Shown in pieces: positions 1 to 8,101 of a stretch of 33,038 nucleotides of DNA. Position numbers and translations under genes: made by a program. Source of the stretch: Geobacter sp. (lineage in GTDB: Bacteria; Desulfobacterota; Desulfuromonadia; Geobacterales; Pseudopelobacteraceae); contig VFJM01000025.1 in NCBI GenBank assembly GCA_009886055.1, positions 1-33,038 on the forward strand, in the 5' to 3' direction. How positions within the stretch are numbered: position 1 is the first letter of the stretch; every line of letters starts with the position of its first letter. The notes under the pieces were generated by a model, which did not search any database, was not told the origin of the DNA, and saw only the letters and a program-made list of their open reading frames with translations.

Positions 1-29
1 AGAATCTGAATACCTGAATTGTCGCTCAT
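1..29 (-). CDS. nuoF: Start of next nuo gene, probably nuoF (5' end only)
   Basis: An ATG at 29-27 on the minus strand is preceded by AGAGGAC, a good ribosome binding site about 7 nt upstream, and opens a frame reading MSDNSGIQI up to the window edge. It lies 27 nt downstream of the nuoE stop in the same direction. In the usual nuo operon order the gene after nuoE is nuoF, the FMN and NADH-binding subunit of complex I. Only nine or ten residues are visible, so the identity rests on position rather than on sequence. Confidence 0.55.
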
Positions 30-56
30 GCGTTGTGTCCTCTAGCGTGAGTCCGC

Positions 57-569
57 TTAATCAAGCGGGAGTGCAGAATATTTGGCTACGATTTCGTCAA
101 CTTTCTGAACAGTCATCTTGCCGTAAGTATCATCATTGACCATGGCAAGCGGTGCCATACCACAGGCCCCCAAACAGGCAACCTCTTCAAAAGTGAAACG
201 CAGATCGGCGCTGGTTTCCGTATGAGCGATGTGTAAAAGGTTAAAAAAAGTTTCTTTAATCCTTTGAGCCCCCTGAACATGACAGGCGGTACCTACGCAG
301 ACACGGATGATAAACCGACCACGCGGCTTAAGATGAAACTGCGCATAAAAGGTAAGCACACCGTAGATCTGGCTGGGGTAGACATTCAGGCGCTCCGCAA
401 TATGATCGGCCACCGCACGCGGGATAAACCCGTACGCATCCTGGACGCCCTGCAGTACCGGCATCAGGTTGCCCGGCAAATCTATATATTTATCAATAAC
501 CTGATCGGCCTTTGCGAGGTCAACTTCCGGTTCCTGCTCTTCGGCCTGCTGCGCCACTACATCACTCAT
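57..569 (-). CDS. nuoE: NADH-quinone oxidoreductase subunit E (24 kDa-type, 2Fe-2S)
   Basis: This is the thioredoxin-like 2Fe-2S subunit of the peripheral arm of respiratory complex I, which takes part in electron transfer near the FMN site. The four cluster ligands are visible as CVGTAC (C91, C96) and CLGAC (C132, C136), the standard C-x4-C / C-x3-C pattern. The protein is 170 residues, normal for NuoE, with an acidic, probably disordered N-terminus. The ORF track begins three codons earlier at an ATG that directly abuts the AAAGGAG ribosome binding site; the second ATG (MSDVV) has a 9-nt spacer and is preferred. It follows nuoD by 29 nt and precedes the presumed nuoF, so it belongs to the nuoA-F run. 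Confidence 0.95.
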   Translation of the reverse strand: MSDVVAQQAEEQEPEVDLAKADQVIDKYIDLPGNLMPVLQGVQDAYGFIPRAVADHIAERLNVYPSQIYGVLTFYAQFHLKPRGRFIIRVCVGTACHVQGAQRIKETFFNLLHIAHTETSADLRFTFEEVACLGACGMAPLAMVNDDTYGKMTVQKVDEIVAKYSALPLD

Positions 570-598
570 GCGCCCCATCTCCTTTGAATCGTGCGGAG

Positions 599-1771
599 TT
601 ATCTGTCAATTTCACCAAGAACGATGTCCAAGGTACCGATTACGGCCACCAGGTCGGCTATCATGGAACCTACGCTCATCTGTTCGATGGCCTGCAGATT
701 CACGAACGAAGGGGGACGTATCCTCAAACGCTCCGGCTTGTTTCCGCCGTCGCTGACGATATAGAAACCGAGCTCCCCTTTTGGAGCCTCCACGCCGTGG
801 TATACTTCCCCTTCCGGTGCAGCAAAGCCTTCCGAAGCTATCTTGAAGTGGTGGATCAGTCCCTCGATGCTGTTGTAGACATTTTCCTTCGGTGGATAGC
901 AGACCTGCGGACAGTCGGCCAGCACCGGTCCCGGCTTGAGTCTGTCAAGAGCCTGACGGACAATCTTGCAGGCTTCACGCATCTCGACCAGACGAACTTT
1001 ATATCGGTCAAACGTATCGCAGTTTTCACCGGTCGGCACCTTGAACTGGTACTTATCGTAACCGCTGTATGGATTATCGCGGCGAAGATCCCAATCGACA
1101 CCTGATCCCCGCAATGCAGGACCGGTGATGCCGATATCGATCGCATCTTCAGCAGAAATGACGCCGTTGCCGACCGTACGCTTGAGCCAGATCGGGTTGG
1201 TTGTCAAAAGGCCTTCATACTGATCGAGGTAGCCGGGCATAACGTCGATAAAATCGCCGACTTTTTTCACAAACTCATCCGGTACATCCTGCGAAAGACC
1301 ACCGACACGGAAGAAGTTCGATGTCATGCGCGCCCCGGAGATCAGTTCATAGATCTCCATGACCGTTTCGCGCTCACGGAATGCGTAGATAAAAACCGTC
1401 ATCGCACCGATATCGAGAGCATGGCAGGCCAGCCAGACCAGATGAGATTCAAGCCGGGTCAGCTCGGCCATGATTATCCTGATCGTTTCAGCGCGTTCGG
1501 GCACTTCGACCGCCATCAGCTTTTCAACTGTCAGGATATACCCCAGGTTGTTGCTCATAGGAGCCAGGTAATCGAGTCGGTCGGTCAGCGGCAGTATCTG
1601 ATGATAGGTACGGTGTTCAGACAGCTTTTCGACGCCGCGATGCAGGAAGCCGATATGAGGAGTAACCTTGACGATCACCTCGCCGTCAAGCTCGAGTACG
1701 AGCCGCAGAACCCCGTGGGTACTGGGGTGCTGCGGACCCATGTTTAGTGTCATTGTTTCAGTAGTAGCCAT
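599..1771 (-). CDS. nuoD: NADH-quinone oxidoreductase subunit D (49 kDa-type)
   Basis: This is the 49 kDa-type subunit of complex I. It lines the quinone-binding pocket together with NuoB and is related to the large subunit of NiFe hydrogenases. The N-terminal signature GPQHPSTHGVLRL is present, and the C-terminus ends in DIVLGEIDR as expected of the family. At 390 residues it is the usual length for a NuoD not fused to NuoC. The start is supported by GAGG 7 nt upstream of the ATG. It lies between nuoC and nuoE with short gaps, consistent with one transcript. Confidence 0.97.
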   Translation of the reverse strand: MATTETMTLNMGPQHPSTHGVLRLVLELDGEVIVKVTPHIGFLHRGVEKLSEHRTYHQILPLTDRLDYLAPMSNNLGYILTVEKLMAVEVPERAETIRIIMAELTRLESHLVWLACHALDIGAMTVFIYAFRERETVMEIYELISGARMTSNFFRVGGLSQDVPDEFVKKVGDFIDVMPGYLDQYEGLLTTNPIWLKRTVGNGVISAEDAIDIGITGPALRGSGVDWDLRRDNPYSGYDKYQFKVPTGENCDTFDRYKVRLVEMREACKIVRQALDRLKPGPVLADCPQVCYPPKENVYNSIEGLIHHFKIASEGFAAPEGEVYHGVEAPKGELGFYIVSDGGNKPERLRIRPPSFVNLQAIEQMSVGSMIADLVAVIGTLDIVLGEIDR

Positions 1772-1815
1772 GTATCGCCTCTTCTATGATCGAATTACAG
1801 AACGATGTAGTAAAA

Positions 1816-2304
1816 CTATGACAAACGCCCTTTATAGGGTTCACGGTCAGGGCCTTGCAGCGGATAATCCTTGCGGAGCGGGTGCCCCACCCAGTCATCT
1901 GTCATGAGGATACGCCGGAGATCGGGATGTCCGCTGAACGTAATTCCGAACAGGTCATAGACTTCACGCTCGAGCCAGTTGGCCGTTTTCCACACCTGGG
2001 TTGCCGTCGGGACAGTGCACTCAACTTCGGTAACCGGCGTTTTGATGCGCAAACGATCCTTGTTGGGAATTGAGTAGAGCTGGTAGACCATCATGAAACG
2101 CTCTTCTTTCTTCCCCAAATAATCAACTGCAGTAAGGTCGGTAAGCAGGTTGTACTGAAGAGACTGCTTGAGGAACGAAAGGATTTCAATAATAGCATCC
2201 TTCGCTACGGTTACCGTCACTTCTCCCCTGAATTCGACGACATCGATGATCGAAGCGGAGAACTTTTCCTTCAGTTTCAGTACTGCACGATTGTTTTCTG
2301 CCAT
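1816..2304 (-). CDS. nuoC: NADH-quinone oxidoreductase subunit C (30 kDa-type)
   Basis: This is the 30 kDa subunit of the complex I peripheral arm, a structural partner of NuoD. The C-terminal family signature is clear: WLEREVYDLFGI, then HPDLRRILM and HPLRKDYPL. The ORF track starts at a GTG 16 codons upstream, only 7 nt after the nuoB stop and without a ribosome binding site. The ATG giving MAENNRAV has an AAAGGG-type site upstream and yields 162 residues, the usual length for unfused NuoC. NuoC and NuoD are separate genes here. Confidence 0.95.
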   Translation of the reverse strand: MAENNRAVLKLKEKFSASIIDVVEFRGEVTVTVAKDAIIEILSFLKQSLQYNLLTDLTAVDYLGKKEERFMMVYQLYSIPNKDRLRIKTPVTEVECTVPTATQVWKTANWLEREVYDLFGITFSGHPDLRRILMTDDWVGHPLRKDYPLQGPDREPYKGRLS

Positions 2305-2359
2305 GATATCCAACCCTTTTGTGGGATTTGTGTATACGTTCGTTGAAAGCACCGAGAGA

Positions 2360-2875
2360 TCAGGCGGCTTCAGGAATATAGCGTTCGCCCAAGCCGATGG
2401 CGGAACCGAATGAGTTACGTTCCTTCATAATCTTGTCCTGCAGCTTCATCAGGCCGAACAGAAGCGCCTCGGGACGCGGAGGACAACCGGGGATATAGAC
2501 ATCAACCGGCAGCGCCTCATCGATACCCTGCACAACACTGTAGGTGTCGAATATCCCGCCGGAGCAGGCGCAGGCGCCCATGGCAATAACCCATTTCGGC
2601 TCGGGCATCTGCTCATAGACCGTCCTGATGACCGGCAGCATCTTTTTGGTAACCGTCCCGGCAATGATGATACAGTCTGCCTGGCGGGGTGATGCGCGGA
2701 ATATGATGCCGAAGCGATCCAGGTCATTGTGGGAGGCGCCGGTAGCCATCATCTCGATAGCACAGCAGGCCAGACCAAAGGTCATCGGCCAGATGGATGA
2801 CTTCCGGGACCAGTTAACCAAGAGGTCCAGTGACGTGGTGATAACGTTATCGCCAAGCGGATTGTCTACTCCCAT
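2360..2875 (-). CDS. nuoB: NADH-quinone oxidoreductase subunit B (PSST-type, cluster N2)
   Basis: NuoB carries the terminal 4Fe-4S cluster N2, which passes electrons to quinone. The cluster ligands are visible as adjacent C37-C38 in GLACCAIE, C102 in the GACACSGG segment, and C131 in [12 protein letters not shown]. At 171 residues the protein has typical length. The 5' end overlaps the nuoA reading frame by 10 nt, indicating translational coupling. It sits second in the nuoABCDE run, the universal order of this operon. Confidence 0.97.
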   Translation of the reverse strand: MGVDNPLGDNVITTSLDLLVNWSRKSSIWPMTFGLACCAIEMMATGASHNDLDRFGIIFRASPRQADCIIIAGTVTKKMLPVIRTVYEQMPEPKWVIAMGACACSGGIFDTYSVVQGIDEALPVDVYIPGCPPRPEALLFGLMKLQDKIMKERNSFGSAIGLGERYIPEAA

Positions 2876-3222
2876 TCCAGCGCTCCTTTTTTCCAGACAT
2901 AAATATAACCGACGAAAAGAATGACAATGAAAACTCCCATCTCAACCAGGCCGAAAACCCCCAGCTTCTTGTAGAGAATGGCCCATGGGTAGAGGAACAC
3001 CGCTTCAATATCGAAGAGGATGAACATCATTGCAATCAGATAGAACTTGATCGAATAACGTTCACGGGCGGTCCCGACAGGATCACAACCACTTTCGTAC
3101 GGCTGCAGCTTCAACTTTGACGGCTTTTTCTGGCCAATCAACGATGACATGACAAGGGATACAAGCCCGAAACCTATTGCCACGATTACTAAAAGTAGTA
3201 TTGGCAGGTATGCACCAAGCAT
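2866..3222 (-). CDS. nuoA: NADH-quinone oxidoreductase subunit A
   Basis: This is a small membrane subunit of complex I (118 residues) with three predicted transmembrane helices, at about residues 5-28, 60-80 and 90-110. The family motif around YESGCDP is followed by [22 protein letters not shown] in the second helix region, characteristic of NuoA/ND3. A consensus AAGGAGG lies 6 nt before the ATG. It is first in the nuo operon and diverges from hemL; a near-perfect sigma70-type promoter is found upstream at 3270-3298. Confidence 0.96.
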   Translation of the reverse strand: MLGAYLPILLLVIVAIGFGLVSLVMSSLIGQKKPSKLKLQPYESGCDPVGTARERYSIKFYLIAMMFILFDIEAVFLYPWAILYKKLGVFGLVEMGVFIVILFVGYIYVWKKGALEWE

Positions 3223-3269
3223 TAAAATCCTCCTTACTTCGGACGGTATACTGTATACAAACGTTGCAT

Positions 3270-3298
3270 TAAATAGGCTGTTTGTATTTCTTTGTCAA
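3270..3298 (-). promoter_or_regulatory. Sigma70-type promoter for the nuo operon
   Basis: On the minus strand a consensus -35 box TTGACA is followed after exactly 17 nt by TATTTA as the -10 box. The predicted start of transcription is about 40 nt upstream of the nuoA ATG. A GTATACTGTATAC palindrome at 3246-3258 lies around or just after the predicted start and could bind a regulator. Confidence 0.65.
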
Positions 3299-3375
3299 CT
3301 GTTTTTTTACCCCTGCTAAAACCGGGAAAAGAGGACGGAACCCTCTAAATTACAAATAAAATTACTGCTTTACCA

Positions 3376-3405
3376 TTGACATCAGCGGATAGTGTGTGGT
3401 AAATA
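3376..3405 (+). promoter_or_regulatory. Sigma70-type promoter for hemL
   Basis: On the plus strand TTGACA is followed after 18 nt by TAAATA. Transcription would begin near 3412, downstream of the GTG used by the ORF track for hemL and upstream of the ATG at 3458. This supports the shorter hemL start. Confidence 0.5.
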
Positions 3406-3457
3406 CGCCACTCTGTCAGACTCATTCACCCATCTATTTTCGACACGAGGTACACCT

Positions 3458-4744
3458 ATGAATCACGAACGCTCCAGCTTTCTTTTTCGGCAGGCACAGG
3501 CAGTCATTCCAGGCGGCGTCAACAGCCCCGTACGCGCCTTCAAGTCGGTAGGCGCCGACCCGCTCTTCATCAAGAAGGGGTCCGGCAGCCATATATATGA
3601 CGAAGACGGCAACGCCTTTATTGATTATGTCGGCTCGTGGGGACCGATGATTGTCGGTCATTGTCACCCCGACATCATTACAGCGGTTCAGGACACCATG
3701 ACCAGCGGAGCCAGCTTCGGCGCGCCGACGGAACGGGAGACGACTCTTGCCAACATGGTAATAGACGCGGTTCCTTCCATCGAAATGGTGCGTATGGTCA
3801 GCTCCGGTACCGAAGCGACGATGAGTGCCATCCGGCTTGCCCGCGGCTACACCGGGCGAGATAAAATCCTGAAGTTTTCCGGCTGTTATCACGGTCACGC
3901 CGATTCCCTGCTGGTCAAGGCCGGCTCCGGCGCCGCCACCTTCGGCGTGCCAGACTCTCCCGGCGTTCCGGCTGAGGTTGCCAGACTCACGCTGACCGCT
4001 GAATTCAATTCGCTTGATTCGGTCAGGAAGCTGGTTGCCGAAAACAGAAGCAGCATCGCCTGCATTATCGTAGAACCGGTTGCCGGAAACATGGGAACAG
4101 TCCTCCCACGCGAGGGCTTTTTGGAAGGTCTTCGGGAAATATGCACCAATGAAGGGATAGTATTGATTTTTGACGAAGTCATGTCCGGCTTCCGCGTCGC
4201 CTACGGCGGCGTTCAGGAGCTGTACGGCGTCACTCCGGACATGACCACTCTGGGCAAGATCATCGGCGGCGGCCTTCCGGTTGGAGCTTTTGGCGGAAAG
4301 CGCGAAATCATGGAGAAGCTCTCGCCATCCGGCGGGGTTTATCAGGCAGGTACCCTCTCCGGCAACCCGCTTGCCATGTCGGCGGGGATCGCAACACTGA
4401 ATATTCTCAAGCAGCCCGGTTTCTACGAAGCACTGGAAGAAAAGAGCCGTGCGGTTGCCGAAGGGATCGCTGCGGCGGCCGGGAAGGCCGGGTATCCGAT
4501 CTACTCGACCCGCGTCGGCAGCATGTTTTGCGCCTTTTTCAGCAAAGGTGAAGTACATGACTGGCCGACTGCCAGTCAGTGCGACACCAAAGCCTTTGCA
4601 AAATATTTCCTCGCCATGCTGGATGAAGGGGTCTATTTGGCACCTTCCCAATTCGAGACCGCTTTCGTTTCAGCCGCCCACAGCGAGTCAGACATCGAAA
4701 AAACGATTGCAGCGGCGGCCAGATGTTTCAAGCTGATCGCGTGA
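3458..4744 (+). CDS. hemL: Glutamate-1-semialdehyde 2,1-aminomutase
   Basis: HemL is a PLP enzyme that converts glutamate-1-semialdehyde to 5-aminolevulinate, the last step of the C5 route to haem and other tetrapyrroles. The N-terminus ([15 protein letters not shown]) is diagnostic of GSA aminomutase rather than of other class III aminotransferases. The PLP lysine is K267 in [14 protein letters not shown]. The ORF track starts 22 codons earlier at a GTG, but the ATG at 3458 has ACGAGG 7 nt upstream and gives 428 residues, the normal family length. Haem demand is high in cytochrome-rich Geobacter relatives. The gene is divergent from nuoA and precedes the F0 genes by less than 100 nt. Confidence 0.97.
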   Translation: MNHERSSFLFRQAQAVIPGGVNSPVRAFKSVGADPLFIKKGSGSHIYDEDGNAFIDYVGSWGPMIVGHCHPDIITAVQDTMTSGASFGAPTERETTLANMVIDAVPSIEMVRMVSSGTEATMSAIRLARGYTGRDKILKFSGCYHGHADSLLVKAGSGAATFGVPDSPGVPAEVARLTLTAEFNSLDSVRKLVAENRSSIACIIVEPVAGNMGTVLPREGFLEGLREICTNEGIVLIFDEVMSGFRVAYGGVQELYGVTPDMTTLGKIIGGGLPVGAFGGKREIMEKLSPSGGVYQAGTLSGNPLAMSAGIATLNILKQPGFYEALEEKSRAVAEGIAAAAGKAGYPIYSTRVGSMFCAFFSKGEVHDWPTASQCDTKAFAKYFLAMLDEGVYLAPSQFETAFVSAAHSESDIEKTIAAAARCFKLIA

Positions 4745-4829
4745 CTCATGTTCTCATTTCTGTTTGACATATCAACGGCACCTGTGGTAAGGAATACCGG
4801 TTTTGTGCCGCTGTCGATACCGACATCTC

Positions 4830-5072
4830 ATGGCCGGTAACAATCGCCAGCTCTTTCAGAGCCTTGCGATGGTTTCCAGTATGGGCATCTCCGTTGTTCT
4901 GGCGATTGCCATCGGAGTCTGGTTCGGCCTGACCCTTGACCGCTGGCTCGGCACGAAACCCTGGTTCTTTTATATTTTTCTGTTCATCGGGATTGCCGCC
5001 GGTTTCAAGAATGTGTACGTTATCGCCGGCAGGGAGATCCGCAAAAGTGATGATAACGATCAACGAGGATAA
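4830..5072 (+). CDS. AtpZ/AtpI-family small membrane protein
   Basis: This is a small protein of 80 residues from this start with two transmembrane helices (about 12-34 and 43-63) and a WFGLTLDRWLGTKPWFF segment typical of the AtpZ/AtpI family that precedes F0 genes. Such proteins are thought to help c-ring assembly or to act as cation channels serving ATP synthase. A TTG codon at 4803 has AAGGA 9 nt upstream and would add nine residues (MCRCRYRHL). The ATG used here has no clear ribosome binding site, so the start is uncertain. Its 3' end overlaps the next gene by 23 nt. Confidence 0.8.
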   Translation: MAGNNRQLFQSLAMVSSMGISVVLAIAIGVWFGLTLDRWLGTKPWFFYIFLFIGIAAGFKNVYVIAGREIRKSDDNDQRG

Positions 5073-5430
5073 CCTCTTTGCTGTCATCATCAAGGGGAGC
5101 CTGGGGTTAGTGGCTTTTCTGACACTGGCCGGATGGACTCTGTTTTCACGACAAGTCGGTTTGGGCGTTCTGGCCGGCGGATGTATCGCGATAGTTAATT
5201 TTGTCTGGATTCGTAACGTACTGCAGCGCGTTCTCGGGCAGCTGCCCGCCAAGGCGACAGCGTACGCTCAGCTCCGCTTTATTGCCCGTTTGAGCGTGAC
5301 CGGGCTGCTGCTCTATTTTATCATTACCTCCGGATGGTTTTCACTGGCCGGATTATTGGTCGGGCTCTCCGTTATTGTAATAAACATAATCGCACTTTCA
5401 CTTTACAGCGCCCTGCGCGCAGGAGGTTAG
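5050..5430 (+). CDS. atpI: ATP synthase subunit I (AtpI)
   Basis: The protein has 126 residues and four hydrophobic segments (about 10-27, 32-50, 75-93, 98-118). It matches ATP synthase protein I in length, topology and location directly upstream of atpB. The family assists assembly of the c-ring. The ORF track extends 38 codons upstream through the neighbouring gene, which is not credible. The ATG giving MITINEDN is preferred, with GGGAG about 13 nt upstream and likely coupling to the overlapping atpZ-like gene. Its stop overlaps the ribosome binding site of atpB. Confidence 0.8.
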   Translation: MITINEDNLFAVIIKGSLGLVAFLTLAGWTLFSRQVGLGVLAGGCIAIVNFVWIRNVLQRVLGQLPAKATAYAQLRFIARLSVTGLLLYFIITSGWFSLAGLLVGLSVIVINIIALSLYSALRAGG

Positions 5431-5434
5431 CTCC

Positions 5435-6124
5435 ATGGTTCACCCGTTACTTTTTCTCGAATTTTTCCGCAAGCTGCTTGCTCCTCTCCATATAACCGGA
5501 GCAAGTGCCGATGCGATCGCCTATACCTGGCTGATCATCGTGCTGCTGCTGGTTCTTTCGCTGCTGGCCACTGCAGCGCTCAAATCGATTCCAGGCGGGT
5601 TGCAGAACTTCATGGAAACCGTTATCGGCGGCATTGAAACCATGATCGTCGACACGATGGGAGAACATGGGCGCCCCTTTTTCCCGCTGATCGCCACGCT
5701 CGCAATCTTCGTGCTTGTATCCAACCTGATCGGCCTGATACCCGGCTTCTTTCCGCCGACCGCCAATATCAACACGACCGCAGCCTGCGCAGTCATCGTC
5801 TTCGTCTCCACCCATGTGGTAGGGATCAAGCATCACGGCCTGGGCTATATAAAGCACTTCCTCGGACCCATCGCCTGGCTGGCTCCGGTCATGTTCTTCA
5901 TCGAAGTCATCGGCCACCTCTCCCGCCCTGTTTCACTGACGCTGCGTCTGTTCGGCAACATGAACGGCCATGAGCTCGTACTGATGATTTTCTTCGGCCT
6001 GGCGCCGTTCCTCGTACCGCTGCCGATGATGCTGATGGGCGTACTGGTTTCCTTCATCCAGGCTTTCGTATTCATGCTCCTGGCCATGATCTACATCCAG
6101 GGTTCGCTGGAGCACGCACATTAA
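5435..6124 (+). CDS. atpB: F0F1 ATP synthase subunit a
   Basis: Subunit a forms the two half-channels next to the c-ring. The essential arginine is seen in [14 protein letters not shown], in the penultimate-type helix, followed by the C-terminal [15 protein letters not shown] helix typical of the family. At 229 residues with five or six transmembrane helices it resembles subunit a of other delta-proteobacteria-like lineages. AGGAGG overlaps the atpI stop and lies 7 nt from the ATG. The rest of the ATP synthase (b, delta, F1) is not in this window, so F0 a and c form a separate operon here. Confidence 0.97.
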   Translation: MVHPLLFLEFFRKLLAPLHITGASADAIAYTWLIIVLLLVLSLLATAALKSIPGGLQNFMETVIGGIETMIVDTMGEHGRPFFPLIATLAIFVLVSNLIGLIPGFFPPTANINTTAACAVIVFVSTHVVGIKHHGLGYIKHFLGPIAWLAPVMFFIEVIGHLSRPVSLTLRLFGNMNGHELVLMIFFGLAPFLVPLPMMLMGVLVSFIQAFVFMLLAMIYIQGSLEHAH

Positions 6125-6125
6125 T

Positions 6126-6183
6126 AAGTTAGAAATCATTTTCTGCGGTTTATGCAAAAATGATTTCGTTAACGCACTTATCC
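6126..6183 (+). repeat. Dispersed ~60-nt hairpin element, copy A (atpB-atpE gap)
   Basis: The element begins 1 nt after the atpB stop. It contains an 11-bp perfect stem, GAAATCATTTT (6132-6142) with AAAATGATTTC (6157-6167), extendable by TGC/GCA across a one-base bulge, and then a conserved tail ending CTTATCC. A second copy lies on the minus strand at 14266-14325; the last 26 nt match at 24 positions and the first 16 at 15. No U-tract follows the stem, so it is not a canonical intrinsic terminator. It may act in mRNA processing or stability, or be a small mobile repeat. Confidence 0.7.
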
Positions 6184-6257
6184 CCTTGCGGGACTAATTT
6201 TTAATCTCAGATACTCCTATACTGTTTAGGAGACAAAACCATACGGAGGTAGTAAAG

Positions 6258-6533
6258 ATGAGCTTTTTCACGATGTGCGTTCTGGCAGCAGGTATTGGTA
6301 TGGCACTGGGCACCATAGGCACCGGCATTGGCCAGGGTCTCGCAGTAAAAAGCGCCGTAGAAGGCGTTTCCCGTAACCCCGGCGCGTCCGGCAAAATCCT
6401 GACCACGATGATGATCGGTCTGGCCATGATCGAGTCACTGGCAATCTATGCACTGGTTGTCTGCCTGATCATCCTGTTCGCCAACCCTTACAAGGACATC
6501 GCTCTTAAACTGGCTGAAACTGTTGCCAAGTAA
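6258..6533 (+). CDS. atpE: F0F1 ATP synthase subunit c
   Basis: This is the hairpin subunit of the rotor ring (91 residues). Helix 1 has the glycine repeat TIGTGIGQG, the polar loop reads SRNPGASGK, and helix 2 carries the ion-binding carboxylate E59 in MIESLAIYALVV. The ligand set includes Q26 and S60, as in sodium-binding rings, but L61 replaces the threonine of their EST motif; proton use is therefore more likely. A strong GGAGG precedes the ATG by 9 nt. A 133-nt gap holding a hairpin element separates it from atpB, which may help it be made in excess, as a c subunit must be. A terminator follows. Confidence 0.97.
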   Translation: MSFFTMCVLAAGIGMALGTIGTGIGQGLAVKSAVEGVSRNPGASGKILTTMMIGLAMIESLAIYALVVCLIILFANPYKDIALKLAETVAK

Positions 6534-6564
6534 CTTCTGAACCAGGCAACAACGGCAGAAAGTA

Positions 6565-6592
6565 AAAGGGCATCCACGTGTGGATGCCCTTT
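6565..6592. terminator. Bidirectional intrinsic terminator between atpE and the lipoprotein gene
   Basis: A perfect 12-bp stem, AAAGGGCATCCA with TGGATGCCCTTT, encloses a CGTG loop. T-rich sequence follows on the plus strand and the A-rich left arm gives a U-run on the minus strand. It lies 32 nt after the atpE stop and 38 nt beyond the stop of the convergent lipoprotein gene, so it can end both transcripts. Confidence 0.9.
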
Positions 6593-6629
6593 CTCGTTTC
6601 ATATATGCGATTTACGTGGCGTATTTCAG

Positions 6630-7400
6630 TTATTCGTCGTCCTTCAGCATCCCTTCAACCCCATCCGATTCGGCACTTTCTGCGATATCTCCCGACACCT
6701 GCAGCATCAATGCTCTGGCCCAATAGCGGTACTTCACCCCCCGTTCAAGAGCGGCGTCAACATACTCGTTCCCTTTCAGCAGTTCCCTGTTAAGCGGCTC
6801 GTAAGAGCGGGCTGTCGCAGCTGATGAGCGATACAGGTTGTATCCGAGCAGACGCCCCGCTATCTGGGGTTGTGAGGAAATGTGAAGCTTTATCTCCGCA
6901 GGTAATGACTCGATTTTCAAGACGGGGGCGGGAAGTGGCTGAGTAACCCGGACATCCGAAGTCGTGAATGGAGCGCCGTCAATACGATCCTCTGTGAATG
7001 GAACGATGCTGTACGAATATGCGTTCCCTGCAGTCACGTCACTGTCAAGCAGTATCAGACGGTTTCCAGAGCGCTGGGTCGTGGCTGGCAGATGATCGAG
7101 GTAGAGCGTCAGAAACGGGCTGTAATCGGTCGTACAGGAGCGGCAGACATCTTTCCGGTCAGCTTCGGCCGCCCTCCTGCTGATTTTTACGCCAGCCACA
7201 CCCTTCACGGGCCGCCCGGCCCGATCCTTGTCGGGAAGAGCAAATTGAAGCTTTACAACGGAACCGCTCTGCAGCGCAGTAACAGCTGCCGGTGCCGCCG
7301 GGATCAGCATGTCAGGATAGATCAACGCCCCTTTCCTGCCGCAGGCAGTTGCCATCAGCGACAAACCAACGACCAGCGCCGTGCGGCCGAACCGGCTCAT
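6630..7400 (-). CDS. Lipoprotein with LptM-like N-terminus and fibronectin III-like repeats
   Basis: The protein has 256 residues with a signal peptide and a lipobox-like ATAC at C20, followed by GRKGALIYPD. That start resembles the small LptM/YifL lipoproteins (CGxKGPLYxP), but here it leads into a long periplasmic part. Two beta-rich segments (about 35-135 and 140-245) look like fibronectin type III domains, ending in GVKYRYWARAL. A CRSC pair at mid-protein could form a disulfide. Its start overlaps gspB by 4 nt (ATGA), so it is coupled to the ExeA/GspB pair, and it is last in the arg run before the terminator. A role in secretion or outer-membrane assembly is inference only. Confidence 0.75.
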   Translation of the reverse strand: MSRFGRTALVVGLSLMATACGRKGALIYPDMLIPAAPAAVTALQSGSVVKLQFALPDKDRAGRPVKGVAGVKISRRAAEADRKDVCRSCTTDYSPFLTLYLDHLPATTQRSGNRLILLDSDVTAGNAYSYSIVPFTEDRIDGAPFTTSDVRVTQPLPAPVLKIESLPAEIKLHISSQPQIAGRLLGYNLYRSSAATARSYEPLNRELLKGNEYVDAALERGVKYRYWARALMLQVSGDIAESAESDGVEGMLKDDE

Positions 7401-8092
7401 TTTTTCACCTCGGCCGGCAATACAGCGTCCAGTTTTATCTCGAATGTTCCCGCAGGTGATGAAAAACGGACCCTGTCTGCCTGAATATCACTGATTCTAG
7501 CGCCCGAAACGACAGCACCTTCCTTGAGCAGAAAGCCGTTGACAATCGCCCTTCTCCCTGCGCGCTCGTCCTGCCAGGCAATACCGGACAGTTTGATGTC
7601 AGCAGGCGCCTGCACGGTTTGAACAGGCTGCGCTGGAGAAGACGGCTGGACCATCCCCTGCTTTTTCGAGCGACGCCCTTCACGCGGCGAAGAATAGTCG
7701 TCTCCAACCGGTTCTGTTATTTTTGGTGCAGCCGGAACAGCCGGCGACGGCGCTGCAGGCGGCGCGGCCACCGCCGGCTGCTGAGACTGAGGCGTCACCG
7801 GAACGGGCGGCGGCACGGCTGGAGGGTTTACGGGAGCAGGGAGCGGCGGTGCGGCCGGGCGAGTTACCGCGACGCTCTTCTTGCCGTTTCCGCGGAGCAT
7901 AAACCAGGTGCCCGCACCTGTCACCAGCGATGCCACAACGATAAGCAGCACGGTTTTCCAGATTCTGCCCCGCGCCTTTGGCTGTTTCCGTTCCTGAAAC
8001 AGAGCGCCGGAAATACTGACCCTTCCATCCGGACCGGTTTTTTTGTTTTTTTCATGTTCTATTTTTTTCAGGGCATCAAGAATATAACTCAT
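7397..8092 (-). CDS. gspB: Type II secretion accessory protein, GspB-like
   Basis: The N-terminus MSYILDALKKIEHEK is the conserved start of GspB/ExeB-type proteins. A single transmembrane helix (about 44-66) is followed by a long proline/alanine-rich periplasmic linker (about 77-150). The C-terminal domain, from ADIKLSGIAWQ through VVSGARISDIQADRVRF, matches the GspB C-terminal fold related to pilus and secretin assembly proteins. GspA and GspB together help secretin insertion through peptidoglycan. The gene directly follows the ExeA-like ATPase and overlaps the lipoprotein gene by 4 nt. The main type II secretion genes are not in this window. Confidence 0.85.
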   Translation of the reverse strand: MSYILDALKKIEHEKNKKTGPDGRVSISGALFQERKQPKARGRIWKTVLLIVVASLVTGAGTWFMLRGNGKKSVAVTRPAAPPLPAPVNPPAVPPPVPVTPQSQQPAVAAPPAAPSPAVPAAPKITEPVGDDYSSPREGRRSKKQGMVQPSSPAQPVQTVQAPADIKLSGIAWQDERAGRRAIVNGFLLKEGAVVSGARISDIQADRVRFSSPAGTFEIKLDAVLPAEVKK

Positions 8093-8101
8093 ACTGTCAG
8101 G

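Noticed and set aside
3434-4651. 405-residue minus-strand ORF opposite hemL
   Set aside because: It lies entirely antisense to hemL, has no recognisable motifs and no ribosome binding site; it is a codon-bias shadow.
6132-6167. Intrinsic terminator between atpB and atpE
   Set aside because: The stem is strong but no U-tract follows on either strand, and atpE must be co-expressed with atpB; a processing or stability role fits better.
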